DNA from: Sphingopyxis sp.
Lineage (GTDB): Bacteria; Pseudomonadota; Alphaproteobacteria; Sphingomonadales; Sphingomonadaceae
Direction: 5' to 3'
Assembly: GCF_016793825.1 (NCBI RefSeq)
Contig: NZ_JAEULM010000011.1
Span: forward strand, 1-64,000
DNA length: 64,000 nucleotides
A program made the translations under genes and the position numbers. Shown here one piece after another: positions 35,473 through 45,122 of the stretch. Below the pieces are notes generated by a model. That model saw only the letters and a list, made by a program, of their open reading frames with translations, ran no database searches and was not told where the DNA came from. How positions within the stretch are numbered: the first letter of the stretch is position 1; each line of letters starts with the position of its first letter.

Positions 35473-37479
35473 TCAAGGCAGCGAACCGTCGCGCGCTTCC
35501 ATTTGCTCGAGAAGCTGCACTCCGATGATCTCCAAATCGGACTTGCCGATATCGGCTACTCTCCGGATCGAGAGGTCATGCTTTAGTATGGCAAGGTCCA
35601 TCATCAGATCGGGCTCCCCATTCTCCTTCACGTAAGTGGGAACCAGAATGAACGAGCCACCCGCGGGATAGTTATCGAGAAAGAACCTCAGATTCGTGTC
35701 GGCGGCAGGTTCGAGCAGCTTGAGGCGGCTCGGCATGCTCACCAGCGTACCAGCGAAATCCCCTGGCTCAGTTCCCGCCATCAATAGCACCGCATAGTGG
35801 GACGGGGGCCGACCAGGTAGTTCGCGCAAGATCGCGATGTGGATAGCCCCTTCGGCATCTCGTGCGCCGAACCGTTCGCGCCAACGCTCGAAAATTTGGC
35901 GTCCCGCCTCGCGATCCTCAAAGTGCAATCCGACGATCGGGAGATCATGCTGCAGACCGAGCATCACGCCGATCCAGCGGGCCTGCTCCCATTGCGGAAT
36001 GTCCAAGATAGAGCGCACTTCGACGCTGCGGTGATCGCCAGTCGCGTATCGCTCGCTGATTGTTTCTTCTTCGGGATCAGCCTCTGGCACCCTTACAATT
36101 ACCGGCCGGTCGGCCTTCGGCGGAAACCGCTCGAGCGATAGCTCGTTCCAATCCGTCAGTCGCGACGCTGGACTGTTCATCGCCCGGATGCGGCTGTTCG
36201 AACTCGCGACTGCGGCGCTGACGCGCTCAAGGAGCGATTCTTCCCGAAAAAGCTTCTCCAGAGATATTTTTTGCCGGTCGGCGAGTGAGGTCGCGACGAG
36301 CATCAGCGTCGAGAGAAGCAGGAATTGGCTATGGGTTCCGCTCTCACCGAGATGATCGGCGGGTGTCGATCCGGCAGGCCAATGAAGTTTGGCGCGCATT
36401 TTATTGCCATCGAAATCAACGCTCGGTGCTGTGGCAACATCGCTTTCCACGAGATCGATATCAAAGCGCTCGACGAATGCTCCGATCCGCAGGCCGATAA
36501 CCGTAGCAAACAGCGTGTCGATAACCGCCAGCAGGGTTTGGCCGGCGAGCAGCGCTGTGTCGCTGCCCGATAGATGCACCGCGACGCGCATGCCGATAAC
36601 GCGGGTCTCGATGCTGTGCGGTTGCGGGCTGCCGGTAACCAGCGGCCGACCACCGAGGTCGCCCGCTGGCTGGTTGCGCGACATGTCGAAGATCGCCCGG
36701 ACCCGCTTGTCCAGCGCGTGAAAATCATCGCCGCCTTCCGCCGCCACCTTCCAAGGATTTCGGCCGTCGACATTATATCGCCGCATCCAGCGCCGGCTGA
36801 AACCATCGGGATCGGGATGGCCGGCATCCTTGGCGATGCAGGCAACGGTGCGCTCAAGGTCGTAGCGTTCGACATCCAATGTCACAAGCGCACCATCGGG
36901 CGCGCGGCGTAACTCGTTTACGCCCGGCCGGCTGTCGGTGGCCGCAGCGCCATCACGGATCGCGCCTGCGGCCGCAGACACCAGCGCGACGGCATTGGAG
37001 CCATTCAAAGCTGCGGGCGCGCTCGCCTCCGCCAGATTGGCGCCGGTCCCTGCAAAGGTGAGCCGCCGCGAACGAAGCGCGTCGATCGTCGACAAGATGC
37101 CGCCGGTATCGAGATCCCAGGCGTGATTGTTGGAGGTCGCGACGAGATTCACCCCGATCGCCTGCAAGCAATCGATAACCGACGGCTCTCCGACATGCAG
37201 CACCTCGCTGTCCGCGGGCCGTGTCGACTTGCCCGCAAGCGGTCCGGCGATCACCGTTTCAAGGTCGGTGAAAACCGCATCGCGCCCGTCCAGCAGTTGC
37301 TTAAACTCCGCCAGGCCGGTCCAGCCGATAGCCCGTAAATCCGTCTTAATGAGCGACTGACCCAAGAGACTGATCCGCAGCGACCGCTTTCCCGCGCCCG
37401 TCAGAACCGGCAGAAAAGCCACCGAAATTCCGGCACCAATCAGTTGCCGGCGCGTGGGTGTGCTGAAGCTCGCTCGCAT
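35473..37479 (-). CDS. CapA-like metallophosphatase-fold protein, enlarged
   Basis: 668 residues. A twin-arginine-type signal (TRRQLIGAGISVAFLP) indicates export. Residues about 30-200 match the CapA/poly-gamma-glutamate synthesis family (DAVFTDLET, SNNHAWDLDTGGILSTIDAL, FAGTGANLAEA). Known CapA proteins are about 350-400 residues; the last 350 residues here, beginning near the HWPAGSTPADHLGESG stretch, are not recognised. It is convergent with int2 (adjacent stops) and divergent from the TonB receptor. A periplasmic amide or peptide hydrolase is a guess from the neighbours. Confidence 0.65.
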   Translation of the reverse strand: MRASFSTPTRRQLIGAGISVAFLPVLTGAGKRSLRISLLGQSLIKTDLRAIGWTGLAEFKQLLDGRDAVFTDLETVIAGPLAGKSTRPADSEVLHVGEPSVIDCLQAIGVNLVATSNNHAWDLDTGGILSTIDALRSRRLTFAGTGANLAEASAPAALNGSNAVALVSAAAGAIRDGAAATDSRPGVNELRRAPDGALVTLDVERYDLERTVACIAKDAGHPDPDGFSRRWMRRYNVDGRNPWKVAAEGGDDFHALDKRVRAIFDMSRNQPAGDLGGRPLVTGSPQPHSIETRVIGMRVAVHLSGSDTALLAGQTLLAVIDTLFATVIGLRIGAFVERFDIDLVESDVATAPSVDFDGNKMRAKLHWPAGSTPADHLGESGTHSQFLLLSTLMLVATSLADRQKISLEKLFREESLLERVSAAVASSNSRIRAMNSPASRLTDWNELSLERFPPKADRPVIVRVPEADPEEETISERYATGDHRSVEVRSILDIPQWEQARWIGVMLGLQHDLPIVGLHFEDREAGRQIFERWRERFGARDAEGAIHIAILRELPGRPPSHYAVLLMAGTEPGDFAGTLVSMPSRLKLLEPAADTNLRFFLDNYPAGGSFILVPTYVKENGEPDLMMDLAILKHDLSIRRVADIGKSDLEIIGVQLLEQMEARDGSLP

Positions 37480-37547
37480 CGTCGTCCCCTCTCTCTAAGC
37501 GCGTCATACGAAGAGTGAGCAATGCAGGGCAATGTCATGCACTTTTG

Positions 37548-37574
37548 TTATGACTGTATGTAGAGCTGTCATAA
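37548..37574. promoter_or_regulatory. Possible regulator-binding dyad before TonB receptor
   Basis: TTATGAC and GTCATAA form a perfect 7-bp dyad with a 13-base spacer in the divergent gap; a further GTCAT occurs at 37534. It is a candidate site for the LysR regulator encoded at the end of the operon. Confidence 0.45.
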
Positions 37575-37633
37575 TATTTTTTGCGGCAGCGCTTGGCCCT
37601 AAGCCATCTGCGAATCACAGATTGGGGGACAAT

Positions 37634-40540
37634 ATGACCATCGCATCCGCTCGTTTCGCCCGGCGTATCCAGCTTGCCAGACTTGCCGCCGCCGCCGGAA
37701 TCAGCCTTGGCGCCCTCGCCTGGCCGTCGCTGGTTCAGGCACAAGATACGGTGGAAGCTGAAGAGGACACGGCAACGGACGTCGATCCCGGCGGCGATAT
37801 CATCGTCACGGGTTCACGCATCGGACGCAAGGATGCGGCCTCGGTCGGTCCGATCCTGACGGTCACCTCCGAAGACATTACCAAGTCGGGCACCTCGTCG
37901 ATCGGCGACCTGCTCCAGAAACTGCCTTCGGCGGGCGTCAGCCTCAATTCGAACGGCACGCAAGGCACCTCCTACGGCGCCAGCTCGATCAACCTGCGCT
38001 ATCTCGGCGGCGGCGAAGGCAGCGGCAACCGGGTCCTCGTTCTCGTCGACGGGCATCGCTGGGTCGACGGTGTAGGCCAGCGCGGCTTCCGCGATTTCGT
38101 CGACCTCAACACGATGCCGCAGGGCATGATCGATGGCATTGAAATCCTGAAGGACGGTGCGTCGGCAATCTACGGTGCCGACGCGATCGCGGGCGTCGTC
38201 AACATCAAGACGGTCCAGCCGTTCGATGGGCTGCGCGGCTCCGTCCGTGCCGGTATCACCACCCAGGGCGATGGCGCCGAGCTTGGCGGCAAGCTGACTG
38301 TCGGCAAGACCTGGGACCGCGCTTCGATCATTTTGTCGGGCAGCTATTTCCGCTCGCGTCCGATCCGCACCGACGCGCGCGACCTGACGACGCTGACGCT
38401 CGTCCCGCAAACCGCGGTGGGCAATAACCCCAATGGGCTGTTCATCCTGCCGGGCCTCGCGAACAATGCCTATTTCGGCACCGGCGCCGGCTTCGCCAGT
38501 TCGGCGAACCCGATCGTGCTCAACAATGGCGCGACGATCGGCGCGGGGAATAGCGCCGACAATGCTTTCCATGTCGGCGCGCTTCCGGGCGACTTCTACA
38601 ACACGCAGGCGCAGGGCATCTACTCGGCGGGCCCGTCGGAACGCTACGGTTTCTATGGCCGGTTCGACTATGAACTGACCGACGATGTCACGATCAAGCT
38701 GGAGGGCGTCTATAACCGGCGCAAGTCGAACCAGCTCTTCTCGCCCGTGCTGCTCGACGTCGGCGGTACCGCGGGTTCGGTTCGCGGCTTCTCCATCCCC
38801 AACAACCAGGCATTCAACCCCTTCGGCACCGCCAATGGCGTTCCCACCGCCAATGCACTCGCGTTCGGGGCCAACAGCGCGTGGCGCATCCGCAAGGTGA
38901 TGACCGACGTCGGCAACCGCAACAATATTCAGGACGTCGAGACGATCCGCTTCTCGGTCGGGGTCGACGGCAGTTTCATGATCGGGGGTGGCGAGTGGCG
39001 CTGGGACGTCTTCGGCTCCTATTCGAAGAACAGCATCAACACGGTCGCCGAAAATGGCATCAACTATGACAATCTGTTCCTGGGGCTCGGGTCGCCCGCG
39101 GCCTGCGCTGCGGCGGCGGGATGCGTGCCGATCAACCTGTTCGCGCCGATGACCGCCGAGCAGGCGGCCTTCATTCGCTTCACGACGCGTGAATATAATC
39201 GCACCGAACTCTATAACGCCGCGTTCAACGTGACGGGGAACCTGTTCGACCTGCCCGCAGGGCCGGTCGCGCTCGCAGTCGGTTATGAATATCGTCAGAA
39301 TCGTGGCTTCGACGCGCCCGATCCGATCGTCAATGCCGCCCCGACCTATCTCAATCCCGCGCTCTATACGAAGACCACCGGGCAGACACGCACGGCCACC
39401 GTCGGCAGCTACGACCTGCACGAAGCCTATGCCGAGCTGAATGTACCGATCTTCCGCGACCAGGCCTTTGCGAAGAGCCTCGAACTCAGCCTCGCGGGCC
39501 GCTACTCGGACTATTCGACGGTCGGCAACAAGGTGACGCTGAAAGCCGGCGTCGGCTATCGTCCGATCGACGACATCCTTCTGCGCGGCACCTATTCGCA
39601 GGGCTTCCGTGCACCGTCGATCCTGGAACTCTATCAGGGTGCGCGGCAGGCGAGCTTCCAGGGCATCGACCCTTGCAATGGCGGCGCAGCGGCCAATGCA
39701 GGCCTTCCCGGGTGCGCGGGCGTGCCGGCGGGTTACAACCAGGTCAACTTCAACCTCAACGGCCTGATTGCCGGCGTGATCAGCGGCAATGTCGGTCTCA
39801 AGCCCGAAACAGCCGATACCTTCAGCGGCGGTATTGCCATCACGCCGAGCGGCATTCGCGGGCTGTCGCTGACGGTCGATTATTACAAGATCAAGATCAA
39901 GAACGCGATCGCGGCCCAGACGCCGACCCAGATCATGCAGCTGTGCGCGGTGCGCGGGGGCGTGTTCTGCGACCTCGTCACCCGCGATGCGGGGACCGGC
40001 GAAATCCTTCAACTCCTGCAGGGCGCGCAAAATCTGAACTCGATCACGACCGACGGGGTCGACGCGACGCTGCGGTACGACTTCAGCACCGACATCGGAC
40101 GCATCTCGGCCGTGATCGACGCCTCTTATCTCAATTCGTTCCGGACCACGGCACCGAACCCCGCCGGCGGCGACCCGATCGTCGATGAGCGCGCCGGCAA
40201 AGGCGACACGCCGCGCGCGACCTATCCGCACTGGAAGGGTCAGGCCTCGCTCGGCTGGACCGGCGATGCCGTCGATGTGATGCTGCGCGGCCGCTATATC
40301 GGCCCGACGACCGACGTCGTGAATGCCGTCAAGGATGCGCGCACCAAGTCGATCATCTATACGGATCTCGAAGTCGGCTTCAGCATCAACGACGATGCCG
40401 CGCGCTTCAGCCTCGGCGTCAACAACCTGTTCGACAAGGCACCGCCGGCTTCCTACGCCAATGCCCCGATCAACTATGACATCTACACCTATGATGCGCG
40501 CGGCCGTTTCGTCTACGCCAGCTTCTCGGTAAAGATGTGA
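37634..40540 (+). CDS. TonB-dependent outer-membrane receptor
   Basis: 968 residues. Signal peptide MTIASARFARRIQLARLAAAAGISLGALAWPSLVQAQ, a TonB box (DIIVTGSRIGR), plug ending in EILKDGASAIYGADAIAGVVNI and a large barrel with the closing FVYASFSVKM. This long type with a GSRIGRKD box is common in sphingomonads for peptide or oligomeric substrates. ATG 37634 is preceded by TGGGGGAC; the frame extends upstream to 37532 but without a leader. First gene of the receptor-AbgT-CocE-LysR operon. Confidence 0.92.
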   Translation: MTIASARFARRIQLARLAAAAGISLGALAWPSLVQAQDTVEAEEDTATDVDPGGDIIVTGSRIGRKDAASVGPILTVTSEDITKSGTSSIGDLLQKLPSAGVSLNSNGTQGTSYGASSINLRYLGGGEGSGNRVLVLVDGHRWVDGVGQRGFRDFVDLNTMPQGMIDGIEILKDGASAIYGADAIAGVVNIKTVQPFDGLRGSVRAGITTQGDGAELGGKLTVGKTWDRASIILSGSYFRSRPIRTDARDLTTLTLVPQTAVGNNPNGLFILPGLANNAYFGTGAGFASSANPIVLNNGATIGAGNSADNAFHVGALPGDFYNTQAQGIYSAGPSERYGFYGRFDYELTDDVTIKLEGVYNRRKSNQLFSPVLLDVGGTAGSVRGFSIPNNQAFNPFGTANGVPTANALAFGANSAWRIRKVMTDVGNRNNIQDVETIRFSVGVDGSFMIGGGEWRWDVFGSYSKNSINTVAENGINYDNLFLGLGSPAACAAAAGCVPINLFAPMTAEQAAFIRFTTREYNRTELYNAAFNVTGNLFDLPAGPVALAVGYEYRQNRGFDAPDPIVNAAPTYLNPALYTKTTGQTRTATVGSYDLHEAYAELNVPIFRDQAFAKSLELSLAGRYSDYSTVGNKVTLKAGVGYRPIDDILLRGTYSQGFRAPSILELYQGARQASFQGIDPCNGGAAANAGLPGCAGVPAGYNQVNFNLNGLIAGVISGNVGLKPETADTFSGGIAITPSGIRGLSLTVDYYKIKIKNAIAAQTPTQIMQLCAVRGGVFCDLVTRDAGTGEILQLLQGAQNLNSITTDGVDATLRYDFSTDIGRISAVIDASYLNSFRTTAPNPAGGDPIVDERAGKGDTPRATYPHWKGQASLGWTGDAVDVMLRGRYIGPTTDVVNAVKDARTKSIIYTDLEVGFSINDDAARFSLGVNNLFDKAPPASYANAPINYDIYTYDARGRFVYASFSVKM

Positions 40541-40596
40541 TCGGGTTCGGCCGCGCCGACAGCGGCGCGGCCCCAATTAGGCGGGGCGCGTCGACC

Positions 40597-42129
40597 ATGT
40601 CAGGAAAGACGGAAAAATGGCTGGACCGGGTCGAACGCTGGGGTAACGCTCTTCCCGACCCGGTCTTCATCTTCCTTGGCCTTATTGCCGCGCTGGTCGG
40701 CGTTTCGGTCGCCGCGGCGCTGCTCGGTTGGAGCGCGGTCAACCCGGTGAGCGGCGAGACGCTCACGACGAAGAGCCTGCTCTCCGCCGAGAATGTCGGC
40801 AAGCTGCTGACCCAGATGCCCGAGACGATGGCGCATTTCCCGCCATTGGGACTGATCCTCGTCGTCATGCTCGGCGCCGCGGTCGCCGAGCGCTCGGGAT
40901 TGTTCACAGCCCTCATGACCCGCGCGATGCGCGGCGTCCCGACCCGTTTCCTCAGCCCGGCGATCTTCCTGATCGGGCTGCTGTCGCATCAGGCGGCCGA
41001 TGCCGCTTATGTCGTGTTGATCCCGCTCTCGGCGATCATCTTCGCGGCGGCGGGACGCCACCCGCTCTCGGGGATTGCAATTGCCTATGCCGGCATTTCC
41101 GGCGCCTTCGCGGCCAATCTTGTGCCGGGACAGTTCGACGTGCTGATGCTCGGCATTACCAAGTCGGCGACCGCATTGCTTGTCCCCGACCATATGCTCA
41201 ATCCGCTCGGCAACTGGTATTTCACCGCCGCGCTCGGACTGATCCTGATCCCCGTGACCTGGTTCGTGAACGACCGCATCGTCGAGCCCCGCCTCGGCGC
41301 CTGGACCGGTTCGCCGCCCGAGGGGGAGATCGAGGATCAAGCCGATCCGGCGGCACAGCGCAAAGGCCTGCGCCGCGCCGGGGTTGCAGCCCTCGCCATC
41401 GCGCTGCTCTTCGCGGCCCTTGCGCTATGGCCGAGCTACACCCCGCTCATCGACACCGCGGCAGAGGGGCCAGCACGGCTCGGACCCTTCTACGCCTCGC
41501 TGGTGGCAGGCTTCATGCTGCTCTTTCTCGTCTGCGGCTGGGCCTATGGCGCCGCTGTCGGCACGATCAAATCGCACCGCGACGTGGTGAAGATGATGAC
41601 CGAGGGCCTCGCGACCATGACGCCTTTCCTCGTCATCTCCTTCTTCGCCGCCCATTTCATCGCGATGTTCGCCTGGTCGAACCTTGGTCCTGTCATGGCG
41701 ATCAACGGTGCCGACTGGCTTCGTGCACAGCATCTCGCAACCCCGGTGATGTTGATCCTCCTGCTGCTCATGTCCTCGGTGTTCGATCTCGTCATCGGAT
41801 CCGCCTCGGCGAAGTGGAGCGCGATGGCGCCTATCGTCGTGCCGATGTTGATGCTGCTCGGCGTGTCGCCCGAAATGACGACCGCAGCCTATCGGATGGG
41901 CGACTCGATCTTCAATATCGTCACCCCGGTAGCGGCGAACTTCGTCCTGGTCCTCGTCCTCGCACAGCGCTGGCGGCAGGATTTTGGCGTCGGCTCGCTG
42001 ATCGCGCTGATGCTGCCCTTTTCGATCGCGATCGGGCTGACCGGCCTCTGCCTCATCGGAGCCTGGACAAGCTTCGAACTCCCCGTGGGCCCTGGCGCGG
42101 CCGCAACTTATGAGATGGCCGCCCGATGA
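40597..42129 (+). CDS. AbgT-family inner-membrane transporter
   Basis: 510 residues from ATG 40597 (a GTG at 40537, overlapping the receptor stop, would add 20). About a dozen hydrophobic segments and the AbgT signatures LPDPVFIFLGLIA, LLSHQAADAAYVVLIPL, GSASAKWSAMAPI and MGDSIFNIVTP. Family members move p-aminobenzoyl-glutamate or export sulfonamides. Following a TonB receptor and preceding a serine hydrolase, it probably imports an amide- or peptide-like compound across the inner membrane (inference). Confidence 0.9.
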   Translation: MSGKTEKWLDRVERWGNALPDPVFIFLGLIAALVGVSVAAALLGWSAVNPVSGETLTTKSLLSAENVGKLLTQMPETMAHFPPLGLILVVMLGAAVAERSGLFTALMTRAMRGVPTRFLSPAIFLIGLLSHQAADAAYVVLIPLSAIIFAAAGRHPLSGIAIAYAGISGAFAANLVPGQFDVLMLGITKSATALLVPDHMLNPLGNWYFTAALGLILIPVTWFVNDRIVEPRLGAWTGSPPEGEIEDQADPAAQRKGLRRAGVAALAIALLFAALALWPSYTPLIDTAAEGPARLGPFYASLVAGFMLLFLVCGWAYGAAVGTIKSHRDVVKMMTEGLATMTPFLVISFFAAHFIAMFAWSNLGPVMAINGADWLRAQHLATPVMLILLLLMSSVFDLVIGSASAKWSAMAPIVVPMLMLLGVSPEMTTAAYRMGDSIFNIVTPVAANFVLVLVLAQRWRQDFGVGSLIALMLPFSIAIGLTGLCLIGAWTSFELPVGPGAAATYEMAAR

Positions 42130-43964
42130 TCGAGACAATGGATATTCGGGTGATACGCAACGCAATGGTACCCATGCGCGACGGCGTGCATCTGGCGACC
42201 GATGTCTATCTGCCTGTAGAGGGCGCCGCGCTCCCGGTGCTCCTCGAGCGCATCCCCTATGACAAGGACGGCACCAACCACGCGGACTTCTCGGCTGCCG
42301 ATCAGACACCGCTCTCGAAGCCCGAGCTTGCACAAATCTTTGCCCGCCATGGCTATGCCTTTGTCCTTCAGGACTGCCGGGGCCGCTATGGCTCGGAGGG
42401 CGTATTCCGCAAATATCTGGCGGAAGCCGAAGATGGCGAAGACACGATGGCATGGATCATGGACCAACCATGGTGCAACGGCCGGATCGGGACGCTCGGC
42501 CTCTCTTATGGCGCGCATGTCCAGGCCGCGCTCGCCACGCTCGATCCACCGGGTCTCGCGGCGATGTTCCTGGATTCAGGTGGCTTCTCGAGCGCCTATC
42601 ATAGCGGGATCCGTCAGGGCGGCGCCTATGAGCTGAAGCAGCTGACCTGGGCGTTCAAACACGCGCTGCTCGCTCCCGAAACCCTGGCCGACCCGGCGCG
42701 GCGCGCGGCGCTCGAGGCCGCGGACATTCGCGATTGGGTTGGCGTGGAGAAATGGCGCCCCGGCCATTCTCCGATCAGTGCGGCGCCCGAGTATGAGGAT
42801 TTCATCCTCGAGCAATGGAATGCGGACAGTTTTACCGACTTCTGGAAGCAGCGCGGCCTTTATGCCCGAGGCTGGTACGACAGCTTCGCCGATGTGCCGA
42901 TGGTGCATATGTCGAGCTGGTACGACCCTTATGCGCTGACGGCCGTCGAGAATTTCACGGGTCTTGCGGCGCGTAAGCGCGGCCCGGTAAAGCTGATCAT
43001 GGGCCCGTGGACGCATGGCAAGCGCTCGCTGACCTTTTCGGGCGATGCCGATTTCGGACCGCAATCGACCCTCGACCATCTGTTCGGCGACTATGTCACG
43101 CTCCGCATGCGCTGGTTCGATTGCCATATGCGGGACGCCGCGACCGATCCGCTACCTGCTTCGGTCTATCTTTTCACCATGGGCGGCGGAACAGGCCGCC
43201 GCCTGTCGAGCGGGCGGTTGGACCATGGCGGGCAATGGCGGAGTGCCGCCAACTGGCCGCTCCCCGCCATGCGGATGACCCCGTTCCATCTGCATGCCGA
43301 CGGAAGCCTCGGCGAGACGCCACCTTCCAAGCCCGATGCCCGCGAATTTGTGCACGACCCGCATCGTCCGGTTCCGACAATCGGCGGAGCGATCGCCTCG
43401 GGCGCGCCGGTCATGGAGGCCGGCGGATTCGACCAGCGGGAAGGACCGGACTTCTTCGGTTCGAGCGTGGCGGGACGGGCACTGGCCGATCGGTCTGACG
43501 TCCTGACCTTCGAGACGCCGATACTGCGCGCCGATGTCGAACTGACCGGCCAGGCCATAGCCGACCTGTTCGTCAGCTCGACGGCCATCGACACCGACGT
43601 CACGATCAAAATCGTTGATGTTTATCCGGCGAGCGCCGATTATCCGGAGGGCTATGCGCTCAACATTGCGCACGGGCTGGTGCGGATGCGCTTCCGCAAT
43701 TCGTTCGAGGCCCCTGAAGCCATGGAGCCGGGAAAGGTCTATCGCGTGCAGATTGCGTCTTTTCCGATGAGCAACCTTTTCGCGAACGGGCATCGCATCC
43801 GGATCGAGATCGCCGGCAGCAACTTCCCGCACTTCGACATCAATCCCAATACCGACTGGCGGATCGAGGGACTGGCGCCGGTTGTCGCGGAGACGAGCAT
43901 CCACCTCGGCGGCAACCAGGCCTCGCAAATCCTGCTGCCGGTCGTGATCGACGGAGCGGACTGA
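42126..43964 (+). CDS. CocE/NonD-family serine hydrolase
   Basis: 612 residues. The N-terminal alpha/beta-hydrolase domain has PMRDGVHLATDVYLP and the nucleophile motif GLSYGAH; the C-terminal jelly-roll (X-Pro dipeptidyl-peptidase C-terminal type) carries ETPILRADVELTGQAIADLFVSSTA. Family members include cocaine esterase, glutaryl-7-ACA acylase and alpha-amino-acid ester hydrolases. No signal peptide, so cytoplasmic. ATGA overlap with the transporter gene, so it most likely cleaves the imported compound. Confidence 0.9.
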   Translation: MIETMDIRVIRNAMVPMRDGVHLATDVYLPVEGAALPVLLERIPYDKDGTNHADFSAADQTPLSKPELAQIFARHGYAFVLQDCRGRYGSEGVFRKYLAEAEDGEDTMAWIMDQPWCNGRIGTLGLSYGAHVQAALATLDPPGLAAMFLDSGGFSSAYHSGIRQGGAYELKQLTWAFKHALLAPETLADPARRAALEAADIRDWVGVEKWRPGHSPISAAPEYEDFILEQWNADSFTDFWKQRGLYARGWYDSFADVPMVHMSSWYDPYALTAVENFTGLAARKRGPVKLIMGPWTHGKRSLTFSGDADFGPQSTLDHLFGDYVTLRMRWFDCHMRDAATDPLPASVYLFTMGGGTGRRLSSGRLDHGGQWRSAANWPLPAMRMTPFHLHADGSLGETPPSKPDAREFVHDPHRPVPTIGGAIASGAPVMEAGGFDQREGPDFFGSSVAGRALADRSDVLTFETPILRADVELTGQAIADLFVSSTAIDTDVTIKIVDVYPASADYPEGYALNIAHGLVRMRFRNSFEAPEAMEPGKVYRVQIASFPMSNLFANGHRIRIEIAGSNFPHFDINPNTDWRIEGLAPVVAETSIHLGGNQASQILLPVVIDGAD

Positions 43965-43966
43965 CG

Positions 43967-44893
43967 GTGCGAAAGCCGCGTGCGCCGGCCGGCGTCGAGC
44001 CCGACAAGGATGTCAGTTTCCGCGCACTTCGCGTCTTCTCCGAGATCATGCGCACCGGGTCCGCGACCGCGGCAGGCAAGCAATTGTCGCTGTCGCAGCC
44101 CGCGGTCAGCCGCGTCATCGCGCAGCTCGAGACGCAGGTCGGCTTCGACCTGTTCTACCGTGATCGCGGCAAGCTGGTGCCGACCGCCGACGGGACCAAG
44201 CTGATCCAGGAGGTCGAGCTGACCCTCGCCAGCATCGACAGGTTCAACAGCCTTGTTCGCGACATCGCAGGCTATTCGGCCGGAACGATCCGGATCGTTG
44301 CACCGCCGAGCTTTGCCGAGGGCATCCTGCCCGATATCGTCTCGCGGTTTCGCGAGCGCTTCCCGGGCGTTGAGTTCAACATCGACTCGCGCAGTGTCGA
44401 GACGGCACGGACCATGATCGCGATGCGCTACGTCGACTGCGGATTCGTGAAGCTGCCCGCGGAAGAAAATGATCTGGCGATCGAGCAGATTGTTGCGAGC
44501 GGCTCGGTATGCGTCATGCACGAGGATCATCCCCTCGCTGGTCACGCCACCATCACCCCGGCCGAGATCGGTCAGCATCCGCTCATTCTTCTCGGCGCGG
44601 GCCGCCACTGGCGGACGCAGGTCGATGCAGCCTTCGCCTCCTTCGGGCTTCGACCCGTTGTCGCGGTCGAGACCCACACCCACGGGTCGGCCTGCGCGCT
44701 TGCCGCGCGAGGCAATGGAATGGCCATTTTGAACGAACTTCTGGTGAAGCCGTACCTCCACAAGCCGCTGGTGACCCGGCCATTCGAGCCGCCCATCACC
44801 CATGAATATGCCTTTGCCGTATCCAATGTGTCGCGCCCGTCCAGGCTGACGCAGGAATTCCGCAACGAGGTCAAAGCCTATTTCGGCTCCTGA
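43967..44893 (+). CDS. LysR-family regulator
   Basis: 308 residues. The winged helix-turn-helix is at 18-77 (RALRVFSEIMRTGSATAAGKQLSLSQPAVSRVIAQLE); the rest is a periplasmic-binding-protein-like effector domain. GTG start two bases after the hydrolase stop, so unusually it lies at the 3' end of the operon it probably controls. The dyad at 37548-37574 is a candidate target. Confidence 0.9.
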   Translation: MRKPRAPAGVEPDKDVSFRALRVFSEIMRTGSATAAGKQLSLSQPAVSRVIAQLETQVGFDLFYRDRGKLVPTADGTKLIQEVELTLASIDRFNSLVRDIAGYSAGTIRIVAPPSFAEGILPDIVSRFRERFPGVEFNIDSRSVETARTMIAMRYVDCGFVKLPAEENDLAIEQIVASGSVCVMHEDHPLAGHATITPAEIGQHPLILLGAGRHWRTQVDAAFASFGLRPVVAVETHTHGSACALAARGNGMAILNELLVKPYLHKPLVTRPFEPPITHEYAFAVSNVSRPSRLTQEFRNEVKAYFGS

Positions 44894-44921
44894 CGGATCG
44901 CCGACGACGCCTGGGTGAACC

Positions 44922-45122
44922 TCACTCCCTGCGACGTTGCTTGCTGAACTCGCGATCGCTCGCGATGAACCGGTCGACGATCGGCGGTATCAGCTTCTCC
45001 AGCGGTAGCGGCGAGGCGAGACCATTCAAGCGCGCATGAACCGCGGCATAGTCGGTGAGGTCGCGCATCAAAGCACCCGAAAACTCGACCGAGAGCTTTA
45101 CAGGCTTCTCCTCCACGATCGC
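44922..45122 (-). pseudogene. DUF2274 protein, N-terminus lost
   Basis: The frame reads [59 protein letters not shown], collinear with the DUF2274 protein at 31654, but its first about 12 residues are replaced by out-of-frame dnaE2 sequence. It marks where the trb operon of element 2 was cut. An open frame of 84 residues exists from 45176, but its first part is not DUF2274. Confidence 0.75.

Noticed and set aside
37814-40576. 920-residue minus-strand open frame opposite the TonB receptor
   Set aside because: It is the GC-rich antisense shadow of a receptor with a clear signal peptide, TonB box and barrel; its translation is Arg/Asp/Ile-rich without any domain.
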